From Paenibacillus peoriae KCTC 3763 (GTDB lineage Bacteria; Bacillota; Bacilli; Paenibacillales; Paenibacillaceae), in the NCBI RefSeq assembly GCF_000236805.1, contig NZ_AGFX01000016.1:1-64000 (forward strand): 64,000 bases of DNA, given 5' to 3'. A model generated the notes under the pieces. It worked only from the letters and a program-made list of their open reading frames with translations. It was not told the origin of the DNA and made no database searches. Both the position numbers and the translations under genes were made by a program. This document shows positions 42,788-52,184 of the stretch, piece after piece; the first letter of the stretch is position 1; every line of letters starts with the position of its first letter.

Positions 42788-44575
42788 TTAGTCTGTCATT
42801 TGCAAAAATTGCTCAATGTCCTGAACGGTAACTTGCGCAGCATTACGCCAGAAGTCAGATTGTGTTAGATCGGTACCCAAATGCTTGAATGCCAGTTCTT
42901 CCACCGTCATGCGACCTGTATCACGCAGTAAAGCATCATATTGATCGGCAAAACCGTCTGGATTCTTTTTCGCAAAAGCGTAAATCCCTGCACTGAACAT
43001 GTACCCGAATGTATACGGGAAATTGTAGAATGGCGTGTCCGTAATATAAAAATGCAGCTTGGACGCCCAAAAATGAGGGTGCACCTCATCCAGAACACCG
43101 CTGAAGGCTTCACGCTGCGCTTGCTCCATTAACTCGCTTAGCTGCTGCGCTCCTACGACCCCTTTTTTCCGCAATTCGTAAAACCGGGTTTCAAACAGGA
43201 AGCGGGCGTGAATGTTCATGAAGAAGGCTATTCCGCGCTGGATTTTGTCCTCTAGCAAAGCGACCTTCTCCTGACCTTCGGCAGCTTCCAGCAAAGCATC
43301 CGACACAATAAGTTCTGCCAGCGTCGACGCTGTTTCAGCCACGTTCATGGCATAATTTTGATTCAGCGGATGTAATTCGTTCATTACATGCTGGTGATAA
43401 CCGTGTCCAAGTTCATGGGCCAGTGTCGAAACGTTGGAAGGTGATCCGGCATAGGTCATAAAAATACGGGTCTCTTTGCTGAGTCGCAAGGATGTACAGA
43501 AGCCACCAGGACGTTTTCCTGGACGATCCTCTGCTTCAATCCAGCTTTTCTCAAAAGCCATTTGGGCAAAGTCAGCCATTCTTGAACTGAATTTGCCGAA
43601 TTGCTCAACAATCGTAACGGCTGCGTCGTCGTAAGAGATTTTAGTGGTCGATGTCCCCAATGGAGCCTCAACATCATGCCAGGACAGCTTCTCTAACCCC
43701 AGCAATTTCGCCTTCCGTTCCAAATATTTGACCAGAATTGGCTTTGTATCATTAATAACCTGCCACATGGTATCGAGCGTTTGTGCTGACATACGACTAA
43801 TTTCGAGCGGCTCCTTAAGCACGTCTGTCCAGCCCCGGTTTTCATATAGCTTGAGACGAAACCCTGCCAGGTGATTCAGCGTATCCGCACAATAGTCCTC
43901 AACCTGAGTCCATGCCTCCTCCCAACGTGCAAACACGTCCTGACGCACACTGCGATCCGGTTCATCCAATTTATTAGCCGCTTGCCCAACAGACAGGTTT
44001 ACGATCTCGCCATTCTCTTGTACAGGAATCGTCATATTTTTGACAATCGTATCATAAAAGTCACCCCAGCCATGGTAGCCGTCTACACCCAAATCCAATG
44101 CAAGGCTCTCTAGCTCAGGTGCCATTTTCTCACGTGCTTCATTCCGGTATTCAGTCAGGACAAAAGAAATCGGCTTGATGGCTTCACGCTCCATCCATTT
44201 CTGCCAAATGTCTTCACTGGTTTGTGCCAGCAGGTTCTGGAAAGATACCAAAGCACTTTTCCCCTGTGCGTACAGTGTATTCACGCGTGCCCCCAGTTGG
44301 ACAGCAAGCTTGTCGTGCTGGTTTTGAGCAGTGAGACAAGAAACAAAGGAACCCGCCTGCGACGCACCATTAAACAGCTCCTGCATGCTATTCAGCACAC
44401 TATCCAGACGCTCGGTATCCAATACCGTCTGTGGTACATTCACAGCTTTAAGCTGAGATTGCAATTGCTGAACTTTGCCCTCCAATTCCTCCAAAAATGC
44501 CTGAAATGAAGCAGAGGAGGAGCCTCCACTGAATATAGATTCCAGATCCCATGTTTGCTTTAACGGTGTTTTCAT
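42788..44575 (-). CDS. pepF: M3 family oligoendopeptidase (PepF-like)
   Basis: A 595-residue cytoplasmic zinc oligopeptidase. The catalytic HEXXH is HELGHGYH (His387, Glu388, His391), with the third ligand Glu expected in NVAETASTLAE (about residue 415). The length and the FCTSLRLSKETRIFMTYAGS stretch match the PepF/oligoendopeptidase F family. The true start is ATG 44575, after AAAGGTGG. It would cut small peptides of 7-17 residues. Confidence 0.93.
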   Translation of the reverse strand: MKTPLKQTWDLESIFSGGSSSASFQAFLEELEGKVQQLQSQLKAVNVPQTVLDTERLDSVLNSMQELFNGASQAGSFVSCLTAQNQHDKLAVQLGARVNTLYAQGKSALVSFQNLLAQTSEDIWQKWMEREAIKPISFVLTEYRNEAREKMAPELESLALDLGVDGYHGWGDFYDTIVKNMTIPVQENGEIVNLSVGQAANKLDEPDRSVRQDVFARWEEAWTQVEDYCADTLNHLAGFRLKLYENRGWTDVLKEPLEISRMSAQTLDTMWQVINDTKPILVKYLERKAKLLGLEKLSWHDVEAPLGTSTTKISYDDAAVTIVEQFGKFSSRMADFAQMAFEKSWIEAEDRPGKRPGGFCTSLRLSKETRIFMTYAGSPSNVSTLAHELGHGYHQHVMNELHPLNQNYAMNVAETASTLAELIVSDALLEAAEGQEKVALLEDKIQRGIAFFMNIHARFLFETRFYELRKKGVVGAQQLSELMEQAQREAFSGVLDEVHPHFWASKLHFYITDTPFYNFPYTFGYMFSAGIYAFAKKNPDGFADQYDALLRDTGRMTVEELAFKHLGTDLTQSDFWRNAAQVTVQDIEQFLQMTD

Positions 44576-44672
44576 AATAGTTCCACCTTTCTTTTTGGCG
44601 AATTCATGTGGTTTCATATACAATAAAGCTACATCGTGATGATAAAATCACTACAATTGGGAGGAATACAGG

Positions 44673-44843
44673 ATGAGACCCTTACAAATTTCGCCGGAAA
44701 CGGCTGTGAAATTATCCGAAAAGCTTGGCATTCCGCTGGAACACCTTATGCATACACCCCAGCACATTTTGATGCAAAAGCTGGCCGAACTGGCCAAAGA
44801 AGAAACCACTGACCCGAACGGCGGAGAGTCGGACAAATCATGA
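44673..44843 (+). CDS. yycC: YycC-like protein
   Basis: A 56-residue protein nearly matching B. subtilis YycC (about 50 residues), with MRPLQISPETAVKLSEKLG followed by PLEHLMHTPQHILMQKLAEL. The family's function is unknown. GGGAGGAA precedes the ATG. The C-terminal acidic tail (ETTDPNGGESDKS) is slightly longer than usual. Its stop overlaps the start of the next gene (ATGA), indicating coupling. Confidence 0.88.
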   Translation: MRPLQISPETAVKLSEKLGIPLEHLMHTPQHILMQKLAELAKEETTDPNGGESDKS

Positions 44844-45076
44844 TCCCTTTTCATAAAACCTGGCCTTACGACATTGTCATGGGGGACGTTTATGTACAAT
44901 CTTGTCCGTTTTGCGAACATGAGAATGTTTTGCTACCCCTGAAACCAAAAGAGCTTAAGCTCATCCATGAAGGTATGAAAAAGCTGCTTGTGTTCCCATG
45001 CTGCCATAACAAGATAACTTTGGTGGATTGTGATGCCGATTATTTGCTGTCAGATAGCACACTCCGCCATCATTAA
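44840..45076 (+). CDS. Hypothetical Cys-rich protein coupled to yycC
   Basis: A 78-residue protein with CPFCEHENV (CxxC) and FPCCHNKITLVDCD, which could form a zinc-binding knuckle. Its ATG overlaps the yycC stop by 4 bp. It begins MIPFHKTWPYDIVMGDVYVQ. No function is known to me; the yycC pairing suggests they act together. Confidence 0.7.
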   Translation: MIPFHKTWPYDIVMGDVYVQSCPFCEHENVLLPLKPKELKLIHEGMKKLLVFPCCHNKITLVDCDADYLLSDSTLRHH

Positions 45077-45175
45077 TTCATGAGGCAGTTGGCAGTTGCA
45101 AGACAAGATAACCCGTTTTACAAACAAGGTGTGAACCATGAGCCTGAAGCGGCCATAGTACACACCTTTCTTTTC

Positions 45176-45907
45176 TTAAGAAGAGCTTGCGTCCTGCATT
45201 TCCTCTGGCAAACTGATATCCTTAGCCAGCATTTGCTCTCGCAGTACAGTCCATTGTTCACGGGAAGCCCGGATCATCGCCGCATCCATAATTTTCTTAT
45301 CATTAATGACACGCGAAAACCAGCGCACCGCTTCGTTAAAATTGCCTATGCGCCGATTCAGCTCTCCAATCAGATAGAGCAGCTTCGCATTATTCGCTCC
45401 GACACCTTCCAGCTCATACACCCGGATGTAGGCATCCAGGCTAAATTGGAGAAAACGAAGCTCCTGCTCCTCATTTCCCTGGTATCGGTACATCCATGCA
45501 ATATGCTGCAACAAACTGGCGATCACCCGGTCCTTTTCACCGATAACCTGCGCGCAGAGTAAAGCCAGTTTATACGTTTCTAACGCCACTTCCCAACTGC
45601 GGTGACCCGCATATTCACGGGACTGCCACCGATTGCCAATTTTGTCTTTAAAAAGCTTGCTTTGCAGACTGCTTAACTGAACGATAGAATGCTCTGTTGA
45701 GGTAAATCCGCAATGGGGACAGACACGTACGACGTAAAAATCGGGATTTTCATTTTTGTAATACGCACAAAAGTCTGAATCCGTACGAATGGCCTTTTTC
45801 AGGCTTGGTCTGACACGGGAGGTCTGAAAATCCTGTTCACAATGCGGACAAACGATTTTAATCTGATATAACGGTTCAATTTCCAATGTGTTTACAACCC
45901 TCTCCAA
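45176..45907 (-). CDS. DUF2225 family protein with C-terminal TPR-like helices
   Basis: A 243-residue protein. The N-terminus has IKIVCPHCEQDF and VVRVCPHCGFTS, two CxxC pairs forming a probable zinc ribbon, as in DUF2225. The rest is helical with TPR-like repeats (EVALETYKLALLCAQVIG; LHHIAWMYRYQGN-like; AKLLYLIGELNRRIGNFNEAVRWFSRV). The family may mediate protein interactions; its role is unknown. It lies 21 bp after the truncated globin and the two may share a transcript. Confidence 0.85.
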   Translation of the reverse strand: MERVVNTLEIEPLYQIKIVCPHCEQDFQTSRVRPSLKKAIRTDSDFCAYYKNENPDFYVVRVCPHCGFTSTEHSIVQLSSLQSKLFKDKIGNRWQSREYAGHRSWEVALETYKLALLCAQVIGEKDRVIASLLQHIAWMYRYQGNEEQELRFLQFSLDAYIRVYELEGVGANNAKLLYLIGELNRRIGNFNEAVRWFSRVINDKKIMDAAMIRASREQWTVLREQMLAKDISLPEEMQDASSS

Positions 45908-45928
45908 AATTCGGAAATCCCCGTAAGC

Positions 45929-46306
45929 TTACGGGGTATTTACAAAATGATGCGCAGGACCGGACAAACGGTTAAGTATGATTAAACGAAGCGGCTCCTC
46001 AATGCCCGCATCCGTTAACGCCCCCGCCATACAAGTCAACCATGCCTCTGCTCGCTCCTCCGTTACGGGAAACTTCATATGTCTGGCACGTAACATCGGA
46101 TGACCATATGCATCGGAAAACAGGGACGGACCTCCAAAAAACTGGCTCAGGAACATGAACTGTTTTTCCTTAATTGGTTCCATGTCTTCAGGGAACAGTG
46201 GACTTAACAATGGATCTTTATACACTCTCGGGTAGAAGGCCTCAATAATAGCACGAACACCTTCCGCACCCCCAAGATTGTCATAAATGCTCAGACCAGG
46301 ATTCAC
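45929..46306 (-). CDS. Truncated hemoglobin, group II (YjbI-like)
   Basis: A 125-residue 2-over-2 globin. Landmarks: SIYDNLGGAEGVRAIIEAFY, YPRVYKDPLLSPLFP, QFMFLSQFFGGPSLF and RARHMKFPV, containing the proximal heme His. In Bacilli such globins (YjbI) detoxify peroxide or bind oxygen and thiols. The start is GTG with GGGGG upstream. A DUF2225 gene follows. Confidence 0.92.
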   Translation of the reverse strand: MNPGLSIYDNLGGAEGVRAIIEAFYPRVYKDPLLSPLFPEDMEPIKEKQFMFLSQFFGGPSLFSDAYGHPMLRARHMKFPVTEERAEAWLTCMAGALTDAGIEEPLRLIILNRLSGPAHHFVNTP

Positions 46307-46360
46307 TTTTCCCCCAACTTTCTGTGCTATGGTAATAAATATACACCCGTATTATAACAA

Positions 46361-46393
46361 AAAACAAAAAATGACGCTAAAAATAAGCGTCAT
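46361..46393 (-). terminator. Terminator upstream of the globin gene
   Basis: Perfect 8-bp stem ATGACGCT/AGCGTCAT with an A-rich loop; on the minus strand followed by TTTTTTGTTTTTTG. It ends the transcript of the 31-residue ORF at 46471-46566. Confidence 0.75.
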
Positions 46394-46470
46394 CTTATCA
46401 TTTGTACATATGAAGACAGGTTTGCTTGGTTATATACAGCACCGTCAGCTATGAATATAACTAATTATAA

Positions 46471-46566
46471 CTAATAACTTCGCCAATCCTCTTCACCGGG
46501 ATGGACGCGAGAGACACGAATAACATACACAAAAGCACAGACAAGCAAACCGGCAACGATACTCAT
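46471..46566 (-). CDS. Possible 31-residue single-helix membrane peptide
   Basis: A minus-strand ORF (MSIVAGLLVCAFVYVIRVSR... ending EEDWRSY) with one hydrophobic helix of about 15 residues and a charged tail, resembling KdpF/CydX-like mini subunits in layout. GGAG lies a few bases upstream of the ATG. The terminator at 46361-46393 follows it directly, which supports a real short transcript. No family is assigned. Confidence 0.5.
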   Translation of the reverse strand: MSIVAGLLVCAFVYVIRVSRVHPGEEDWRSY

Positions 46567-46727
46567 CCTGATCACTCCATCCTTAAGGTTATGGATCGTT
46601 GTTTTCCTATTTTAACATACTCTTTACAAAAATACAGCTTTTCATGCAATCGCTTTCTTTATTTTTTTGTACTCTTTGTCCTTCCCCGACATAGGAATAA
46701 TAGTACAACTCCAAAGGAGGGGCCTCT

Positions 46728-48020
46728 ATGTCGCTGTACCGTCGTTACTCGCTTCCTTTGCTCATCCTTATACTACTGTCCCTATTTGTGCTTATGGCCG
46801 CATATCCGCAATCTTCGCTGAATGCCGGACTGCGTGGTCTTGCCATCTGGTGGGACGTGCTGTTCCCTTCTTTATTCCCGTTTTTTGTGATTTCCGAGCT
46901 ACTCCTCGGTTTCGGAATTGTTCATTTCATGGGTGCGCTGCTAGACCCGCTGATGCAGCCTCTTTTCCGTGTACCTGGCTGCGGAGGCTTCGTCGCTGCA
47001 GTCAGCTGTGCATCCGGCTACCCGATAGGGGCCAAACTAACAGCCAAGCTGTGGGAACAACGATGGATTACCCGCATTGAAGGAGAGCGTTTGGTCGCAT
47101 TTACAACTTCCTCTGATCCCATCTTTCTGATCGGTGCGGTTTCCGTCGGCTTCTTCCATCAGCTAGAAATTGCACTCGTACTGGGTGCAGCCCATTACGG
47201 TGGTGTGCTGATCATCGGCCTGCTCATGCGCTTTCATGGTTCCCGTTCAGGGGATGCTGATATTCATGGCGGGCAATCTGGACCAGCGTCCGGTAGTACC
47301 TCGGATGTAAAGACAAGCACGTCCCCTGTACGGCAGCCGGGGCAGCTGCGTCAAGCCCTGTATGCCATGCATGCAGCGCGCTTGGAAGATGGGCGTCCGT
47401 TTGGCGAGCTGCTCCGTCAGGCGATTACTTCCTCTCTACGCCTTATTATTGTCGTAGGAGGGCTGGTTGTATTCTTCTGCGTTATTCTGGAGGCTTTGAC
47501 GAACTCAGGTTTAATGAGCGGCCTTCGTCTGGTTACGGCGAGCTTATTGACTGTATGCGGTCTTCCTCCTACGTTAACAGAGTCTATTGTGGGCGGTATT
47601 TTCGAGGTCACCTTAGGAGCACAAGCAGCAGGTGAAGCCACAGGAGCGGCGTTGCCGTTCAAAGTGGCCGCAGCAGCTTTTGTTCTCTCCTGGGGAGGGC
47701 TGTCTGTTCATGCGCAGGTCGCAAGTATTTTAAATATGACAAATCTACGATATATGCCATTTTTGCTGGCACGGGCTGCGCACGGTGTCATCTCAGCACT
47801 GCTGGCTCTTCTGTTATGGCGTCCGCTAATGGGCCAAGGAAGCTCGCCCGTGTTTTATCCGATATATGACATCACATGGTCCCCCGGCTTTTCGTCTGCC
47901 ATGCTGTTGCAAAGCCTCCTGCTCCTTGCCTGCCTGCTCGTAGGGATGCTGGCTCTCTCCTGCTTGAGCGTCGGTACAAGTCACTTATTCGCATGGTGGA
48001 AAAGGACGTACAGGCAATGA
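46728..48020 (+). CDS. ylbJ: Sporulation integral membrane protein YlbJ
   Basis: A 430-residue polytopic protein with about eight to ten helices. The family landmark CASGYPIGAKLTAKLWEQRW, with an SGYPxG-type motif, and FTTSSDPIFLIGAVSVGF match YlbJ, a sigma-E controlled membrane protein required for heat-resistant spores. A polar loop (about 165-205) separates the halves. AAAGGAGGGG precedes the ATG. It is followed 66 bp later by the NAD kinase gene. Confidence 0.9.
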   Translation: MSLYRRYSLPLLILILLSLFVLMAAYPQSSLNAGLRGLAIWWDVLFPSLFPFFVISELLLGFGIVHFMGALLDPLMQPLFRVPGCGGFVAAVSCASGYPIGAKLTAKLWEQRWITRIEGERLVAFTTSSDPIFLIGAVSVGFFHQLEIALVLGAAHYGGVLIIGLLMRFHGSRSGDADIHGGQSGPASGSTSDVKTSTSPVRQPGQLRQALYAMHAARLEDGRPFGELLRQAITSSLRLIIVVGGLVVFFCVILEALTNSGLMSGLRLVTASLLTVCGLPPTLTESIVGGIFEVTLGAQAAGEATGAALPFKVAAAAFVLSWGGLSVHAQVASILNMTNLRYMPFLLARAAHGVISALLALLLWRPLMGQGSSPVFYPIYDITWSPGFSSAMLLQSLLLLACLLVGMLALSCLSVGTSHLFAWWKRTYRQ

Positions 48021-48086
48021 ACGATTGTGTTCTTGCTCATAATTGATTATGATCGGTATATACCCATGACAAAGGAGCTTTTCATC

Positions 48087-48890
48087 TTGAGATATTATGT
48101 TCTGGATCGCGGGGATCAGCACTCCATGGACTTGAGCCAGCAATTTCACCGTCTTGCCCAACAAAAGAATTTCAAGCTGGATGCCGAATCGCCGGAAATC
48201 GTCGTGTCTATTGGAGGCGATGGTACGATGCTTCATGCGTTTCATACCTTCATCGACCGAATTCCGGATATTGCCTTTGTTGGTGTACATACCGGTCACC
48301 TGGGCTTTTACGCTGATTGGCATGCGGACGAGCTGGAGGAGCTAATCGACCTGATGAGCCAAAGCGAATCTGAGGGGTTGCTTAACCCGAGAATCGTCAA
48401 GTATCCGCTGATTGAATTGGAGATTCGCAAAAAGTCTGGAAATGCCTCTTTTATCGCCTTGAATGAATTCACGTTAAAAGGCGTAGATGGTACTGTTGTT
48501 GCCCAGGTAGATATTAACGATATTACCTTTGAAATGTTCCGTGGTGACGGCATATGCGTTTCGACGCCTTCCGGAACGACTGCCTATAATAAAGCACTCG
48601 GCGGAGCGATGGTTCATCCCACCATTGAAGCCTTGCAATTAACGGAGATCGCTTCCATTAATAACCGAGTATATCGGACACTGGGATCGCCCTTGCTCCT
48701 GCCCAAACACCACCATTGTGATATTTTTTCGCGAAAGGAACAGCGTCTTTTATTGACTGTAGATCACCTGAACTTTCCTGTGGATGATCTGATCTCTGTT
48801 CGCTGTCAGGTCTCAAGTCAAAAAATCAGCTTCGCTCGTTATCGCCCTTTTCCCTTTTGGGATCGGGTACGCAACGCTTTTCTCAATTAG
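48087..48890 (+). CDS. nadK: NAD kinase
   Basis: A 267-residue NAD kinase that makes NADP by phosphorylating NAD. Seen: IGGDGTMLHAFH with the GGDGT motif (about 43-47), NEFTL (about 130), and FEMFRGDGICVSTPSGTTAYNKALGG with the second Gly-rich loop. It uses a TTG (48087) preceded by AAAGGAG. The earlier ATG frame at 48027 gives 20 extra codons with no ribosome site. It is cytoplasmic and essential in Bacilli. Confidence 0.93.
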   Translation: MRYYVLDRGDQHSMDLSQQFHRLAQQKNFKLDAESPEIVVSIGGDGTMLHAFHTFIDRIPDIAFVGVHTGHLGFYADWHADELEELIDLMSQSESEGLLNPRIVKYPLIELEIRKKSGNASFIALNEFTLKGVDGTVVAQVDINDITFEMFRGDGICVSTPSGTTAYNKALGGAMVHPTIEALQLTEIASINNRVYRTLGSPLLLPKHHHCDIFSRKEQRLLLTVDHLNFPVDDLISVRCQVSSQKISFARYRPFPFWDRVRNAFLN

Positions 48891-48898
48891 AACCTGTA

Positions 48899-48927
48899 AA
48901 GGAGCCGACTTCGGCTCTTTTTTATTT
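48899..48927 (+). terminator. Terminator of nadK
   Basis: GAGCCGAC/TTCGGCTC stem followed by TTTTTTATTTT. Confidence 0.85.
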
Positions 48928-48977
48928 TGAGTAAGAGGTTCGGGACTTTCACCCTAAAGATACCGCACTTACATACA

Positions 48978-49015
48978 AACAAAACGGTTCCTGAAACTCA
49001 GGAACCGTTTTGTTG
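48978..49015 (-). terminator. Terminator overlapping the yutD stop codon
   Basis: The minus-strand stem AAAACGGTTCCTG/CAGGAACCGTTTT lies across the end of the gene: its left arm holds the last three codons and the stop of yutD. It is followed by GTTTGT, a weak T-run. Such overlap links translation termination with transcript ending. Confidence 0.8.
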
Positions 49016-49903
49016 TGGAGCTATGAATGTTTTATTCTTTTTGCTGATCTCAGCTTTTTCGGCTCTGATAGCAGCCCCCGCCTGACGTTGGCCATCGGAA
49101 TCACGCAAAACACGGGATTGACGCCCCTCCCTGTTTTCCTTGGCTTGACGCTCAAAGCGTGATCCACGGGATTCCTTTTTGTCGAAATTCCCTTGCTGCT
49201 GACGTTGTCTCCGTGGCTCCCGAGCCTGCTGCCCTTCTCCCGGATTGCGTCCATCCTTTGCTTCACGCGGTTCTCTCGGCTGACGCGATTCACGGGTTTC
49301 ACGTGACTCACGCTGCCGGTTTCCTTCGCGTCCTTCTCCGGGTGGACGACTTTCCCGAGCTTCACGTGGCTGGCGCTCACGCGCTACCTTGGCTTCCTGA
49401 CGTTGCAATTCGCGTGGTTCACGAGCTTCTCGTGATTGCTCCGTTGGCGGCTCCTCCGTTATCGTGGAATCCTGCTGCGATTGCGTCCATTCCCGTTCTA
49501 CAGCTGTATGTTGCAATTTTTCTTGCTGCTCTTCAGTTTCTAACGTTTCCGCTTGTTCCTTTTGAGCATCTACCAGCTGTTGTATGTCAGGGGCAATGGA
49601 TTCATCATTGCTTCCGTTCTTGTTGAGCACTTCACGGCTTTTTTGCAGCACAAAATAAGCACAACCGAAATTGCAGTATTCATTAATGTAATCGTCCAGT
49701 ACCACTATGGATGTGTCCTTATTTGCTTTGGGGTGCCCTTCTCTATAAAAACCCTTCAGACGCAGCTGATTGTAGCCCCAATCACCAATAATATAATCAT
49801 AGCGATCCAGCACTTCACTGTATCGATCACGAAATGCTTCGGGATTCCACCCGTTCTTGTGATCCTGCAACACTTCATAGTTTTTACCGCCGATTTGAAA
49901 CAA
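48998..49903 (-). CDS. yutD: YutD-domain protein with long Arg/Glu-rich tail
   Basis: A 301-residue protein. Residues 1-95 match YutD (IGGKNYEVLQDHKNGWNPEAF, YDYIIGDWGYNQLRLKGFY, NEYCNFGCAYFVL), a Bacillus family of about 100 residues linked to sporulation-phase gene clusters and of unknown function. Residues about 155-280 are a low-complexity tail dominated by Arg, Glu, Gln and Pro, with repeats such as REAREPRE, REARESR, RESRQPREPRE and RQRQQQ. It is predicted disordered and strongly charged. The DNA is repetitive here, consistent with expansion. It is upstream of nothing on this strand but next to lipA. Confidence 0.85.
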   Translation of the reverse strand: MFQIGGKNYEVLQDHKNGWNPEAFRDRYSEVLDRYDYIIGDWGYNQLRLKGFYREGHPKANKDTSIVVLDDYINEYCNFGCAYFVLQKSREVLNKNGSNDESIAPDIQQLVDAQKEQAETLETEEQQEKLQHTAVEREWTQSQQDSTITEEPPTEQSREAREPRELQRQEAKVARERQPREARESRPPGEGREGNRQRESRETRESRQPREPREAKDGRNPGEGQQAREPRRQRQQQGNFDKKESRGSRFERQAKENREGRQSRVLRDSDGQRQAGAAIRAEKAEISKKNKTFIAPQQNGS

Positions 49904-49927
49904 GCTAATCTGACCGCCTTTCCCGGA

Positions 49928-50830
49928 TCAAGCCTGCGAAAGGGTGCCTTCTTCCTTATGCCGAGCAGCAGATTTCACCTGCTCATGCGCTTGGTAGGAG
50001 CTGCGGACCATCGGACCGGATTCGACGTGGCTGAATCCCCGTTGTAATCCCTCTTCCTTTAACTTCGCAAAATCTTCCGGTGGATAATATTTTTGCACAA
50101 ACAAATGCTTCTCGGACGGTTGCAAATATTGTCCAATTGTCAAAATATCACAATCAATTTTACGCAGATCATCCATGGCTTGCAAGATCTCGTCCCACTC
50201 TTCTCCGACACCCAGCATGATGCTTGATTTGGTCGGAATGGATGGATTCAATTGCTTCGCACGTTGAAGCAACTCCAGGGAGCGACGATATTTCGCCTTG
50301 GCCCGTACTTTATCCGACATGCGTTCCACGGTCTCAATATTATGATTCAAAATATCCGGCTTGGCATCCATGACGATACGCAGCGATTCAATGTCGCCCA
50401 TAAAATCGGGAATCAATACTTCTATACTGCAAAAAGGTACTCGGCGGCGAATGGCACGGACCGTTTCTGCAAATATAGTAGCGCCCCCATCCTTCAAATC
50501 GTCACGAGCCACACTGGTTACGACACAGTGTTTCAAGTTCATATTTTCAGCTGCTTCCGCAACACGTTCAGGCTCTTGCAAGTCCAGTTCCGTAGGCATT
50601 CCCGTATTCACTGCGCAAAAACGGCACGCACGTGTACAAATATCACCCAAAATCATAAATGTCGCTGTCCTGTTGGCCCAGCATTCATATATATTAGGGC
50701 ATCGTGCCTCCTCACATACGGTATGTAATGTCTTGGAACGCATCATGCTCTTGATTTCCTGGTAACTATCACCTGTCGTAAGTTTAATACGAATCCAGTC
50801 GGGCTTTGCTTCCTTTACTTTTCTAGACAA
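49928..50830 (-). CDS. lipA: Lipoyl synthase LipA
   Basis: A 300-residue radical-SAM enzyme that inserts two sulfurs into octanoyl groups on E2 and GcvH proteins. The auxiliary 4Fe-4S ligands are Cys39, Cys44 and Cys50 ([12 protein letters not shown]), and the radical-SAM motif CTRACRFC has Cys65, 69 and 72. [10 protein letters not shown] near the C-terminus provides the closing Arg-Ser. Its neighbours LytH, YunB and YutD match the lipA (yutB) locus of B. subtilis. AAGAAGG precedes the ATG. Confidence 0.95.
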   Translation of the reverse strand: MSRKVKEAKPDWIRIKLTTGDSYQEIKSMMRSKTLHTVCEEARCPNIYECWANRTATFMILGDICTRACRFCAVNTGMPTELDLQEPERVAEAAENMNLKHCVVTSVARDDLKDGGATIFAETVRAIRRRVPFCSIEVLIPDFMGDIESLRIVMDAKPDILNHNIETVERMSDKVRAKAKYRRSLELLQRAKQLNPSIPTKSSIMLGVGEEWDEILQAMDDLRKIDCDILTIGQYLQPSEKHLFVQKYYPPEDFAKLKEEGLQRGFSHVESGPMVRSSYQAHEQVKSAARHKEEGTLSQA

Positions 50831-51077
50831 TGGAATAGACCTTCTTTCTATGAGCTTAAGCTGTCATTGCCATACATTATAACATGAAAGCGATGGGAAA
50901 ATCTCCATTCATTGTTCCCTTTTTGATATGACATTGATGCCGGAAAAGTAAATTCTTGATATGGATAAAAGTAACGGTTATGGTTCAATCTAAATTAAAG
51001 CGCTTTTGCTCATGCCATGGATTGCGGGGCTAGAATTTACCTGGGCGATTCAAGCCCTCAAAAGGAGGTCGGTTCAC

Positions 51078-52184
51078 GTGTCTTACCCTATACGGACAGC
51101 CCATGCTGTTCGTCTGTTATCGCTGCTGTTATGCGCTATTACACTGACAACATCCTGTCCGCTTCCTGCTCATGCCTTTGACAAGGACTTACAGCCATCG
51201 TCTTCCCGGAGTACCCCGAAAGCCAAAGTGAATACTCCACAATCTCAAGCCACATTGTTTACGTCCAGGTTTGCTTTATATCAATCCATCGAAGCCCTGA
51301 CCGGGATTCCTTGGTACAGGCTGGCTGCGATCGATCAATATGAACGAACACTTACGGTGGCCCATCCCAAAGACCGCAAGCATGCGGAACGGATCACGGG
51401 TATTTTTATTACGGGACCTGTCTGGTCCGGCCTGATGAACCCGGATTCAGATGATCAAATTCCACGCTCCATTGAAATGTTTTCCGGACTGGGACAAGAC
51501 GGCTCAGGTGATGGAATCGCGAGCCGCGATAATGACAGGGATCTACTCTTTAGCCTCGCTTCATATCTCGGGAAATATGGGAACACCGAGGATGAATTTG
51601 GTATTGCTGTATGGGAATATTACCACAACACCCGTGCAGTTCAAAGAGTCCAGCAGTTTGCCAAGCTGTATCGGACATATGGCAGGCTGGATCTTGGCAA
51701 CCAGGCCTTCCCGCTCCCATTGGGCAGCATTTACAGCTATCGCAGCACTTGGGGCAGTAGCCGCAGCTGGGGGGGATACCGTATACATGAGGGAACTGAT
51801 CTGTTCGCTGGGTATGGAGTTCCGGTTCGCAGCACCTGCTACGGTGTAGTCGAAATGAAGGGCTGGAATCCATTCGGAGGATGGCGAATCGGCATTCGAG
51901 ATCTCAACAACCGCTATCACTACTATGCACATCTTTCCGGCTTTAACAAAACCGTTCACAACGGAGATATTGTTACGCCCGGTCAGACGGTTGGCTGGGT
52001 CGGAAGCTCGGGCTACGGGAAGCCCGGTACCCAAGGCAAGTTTCCACCACATTTGCACTACGGTATATATCGGGATAGTGGCTGGACAGACTGGTCCTTT
52101 GATCCGTACCCGTTATTAAGACAGTGGGAACAATCCGAACACAAAGCGCTCAAAACAGGCAAGACAAAAAGGACCTCCTCGTAA
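51078..52184 (+). CDS. lytH: Secreted M23 metallopeptidase, LytH/YunA-like sporulation endopeptidase
   Basis: A 368-residue exported enzyme. The signal peptide spans about residues 1-35 (RLLSLLLCAITLTTSCPLPAHA). The C-terminal M23/LytM domain has HEGTDLFAGYGVPV (zinc ligands His and Asp) and HLHYGIY (HxH). B. subtilis LytH removes the L-Ala-D-Glu side chain in cortex formation. The GTG at 51078 follows AAGGAGG. Location beside lipA and yunB matches the Bacillus order and supports the assignment. An intrinsic terminator overlaps its end. Confidence 0.88.
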   Translation: MSYPIRTAHAVRLLSLLLCAITLTTSCPLPAHAFDKDLQPSSSRSTPKAKVNTPQSQATLFTSRFALYQSIEALTGIPWYRLAAIDQYERTLTVAHPKDRKHAERITGIFITGPVWSGLMNPDSDDQIPRSIEMFSGLGQDGSGDGIASRDNDRDLLFSLASYLGKYGNTEDEFGIAVWEYYHNTRAVQRVQQFAKLYRTYGRLDLGNQAFPLPLGSIYSYRSTWGSSRSWGGYRIHEGTDLFAGYGVPVRSTCYGVVEMKGWNPFGGWRIGIRDLNNRYHYYAHLSGFNKTVHNGDIVTPGQTVGWVGSSGYGKPGTQGKFPPHLHYGIYRDSGWTDWSFDPYPLLRQWEQSEHKALKTGKTKRTSS

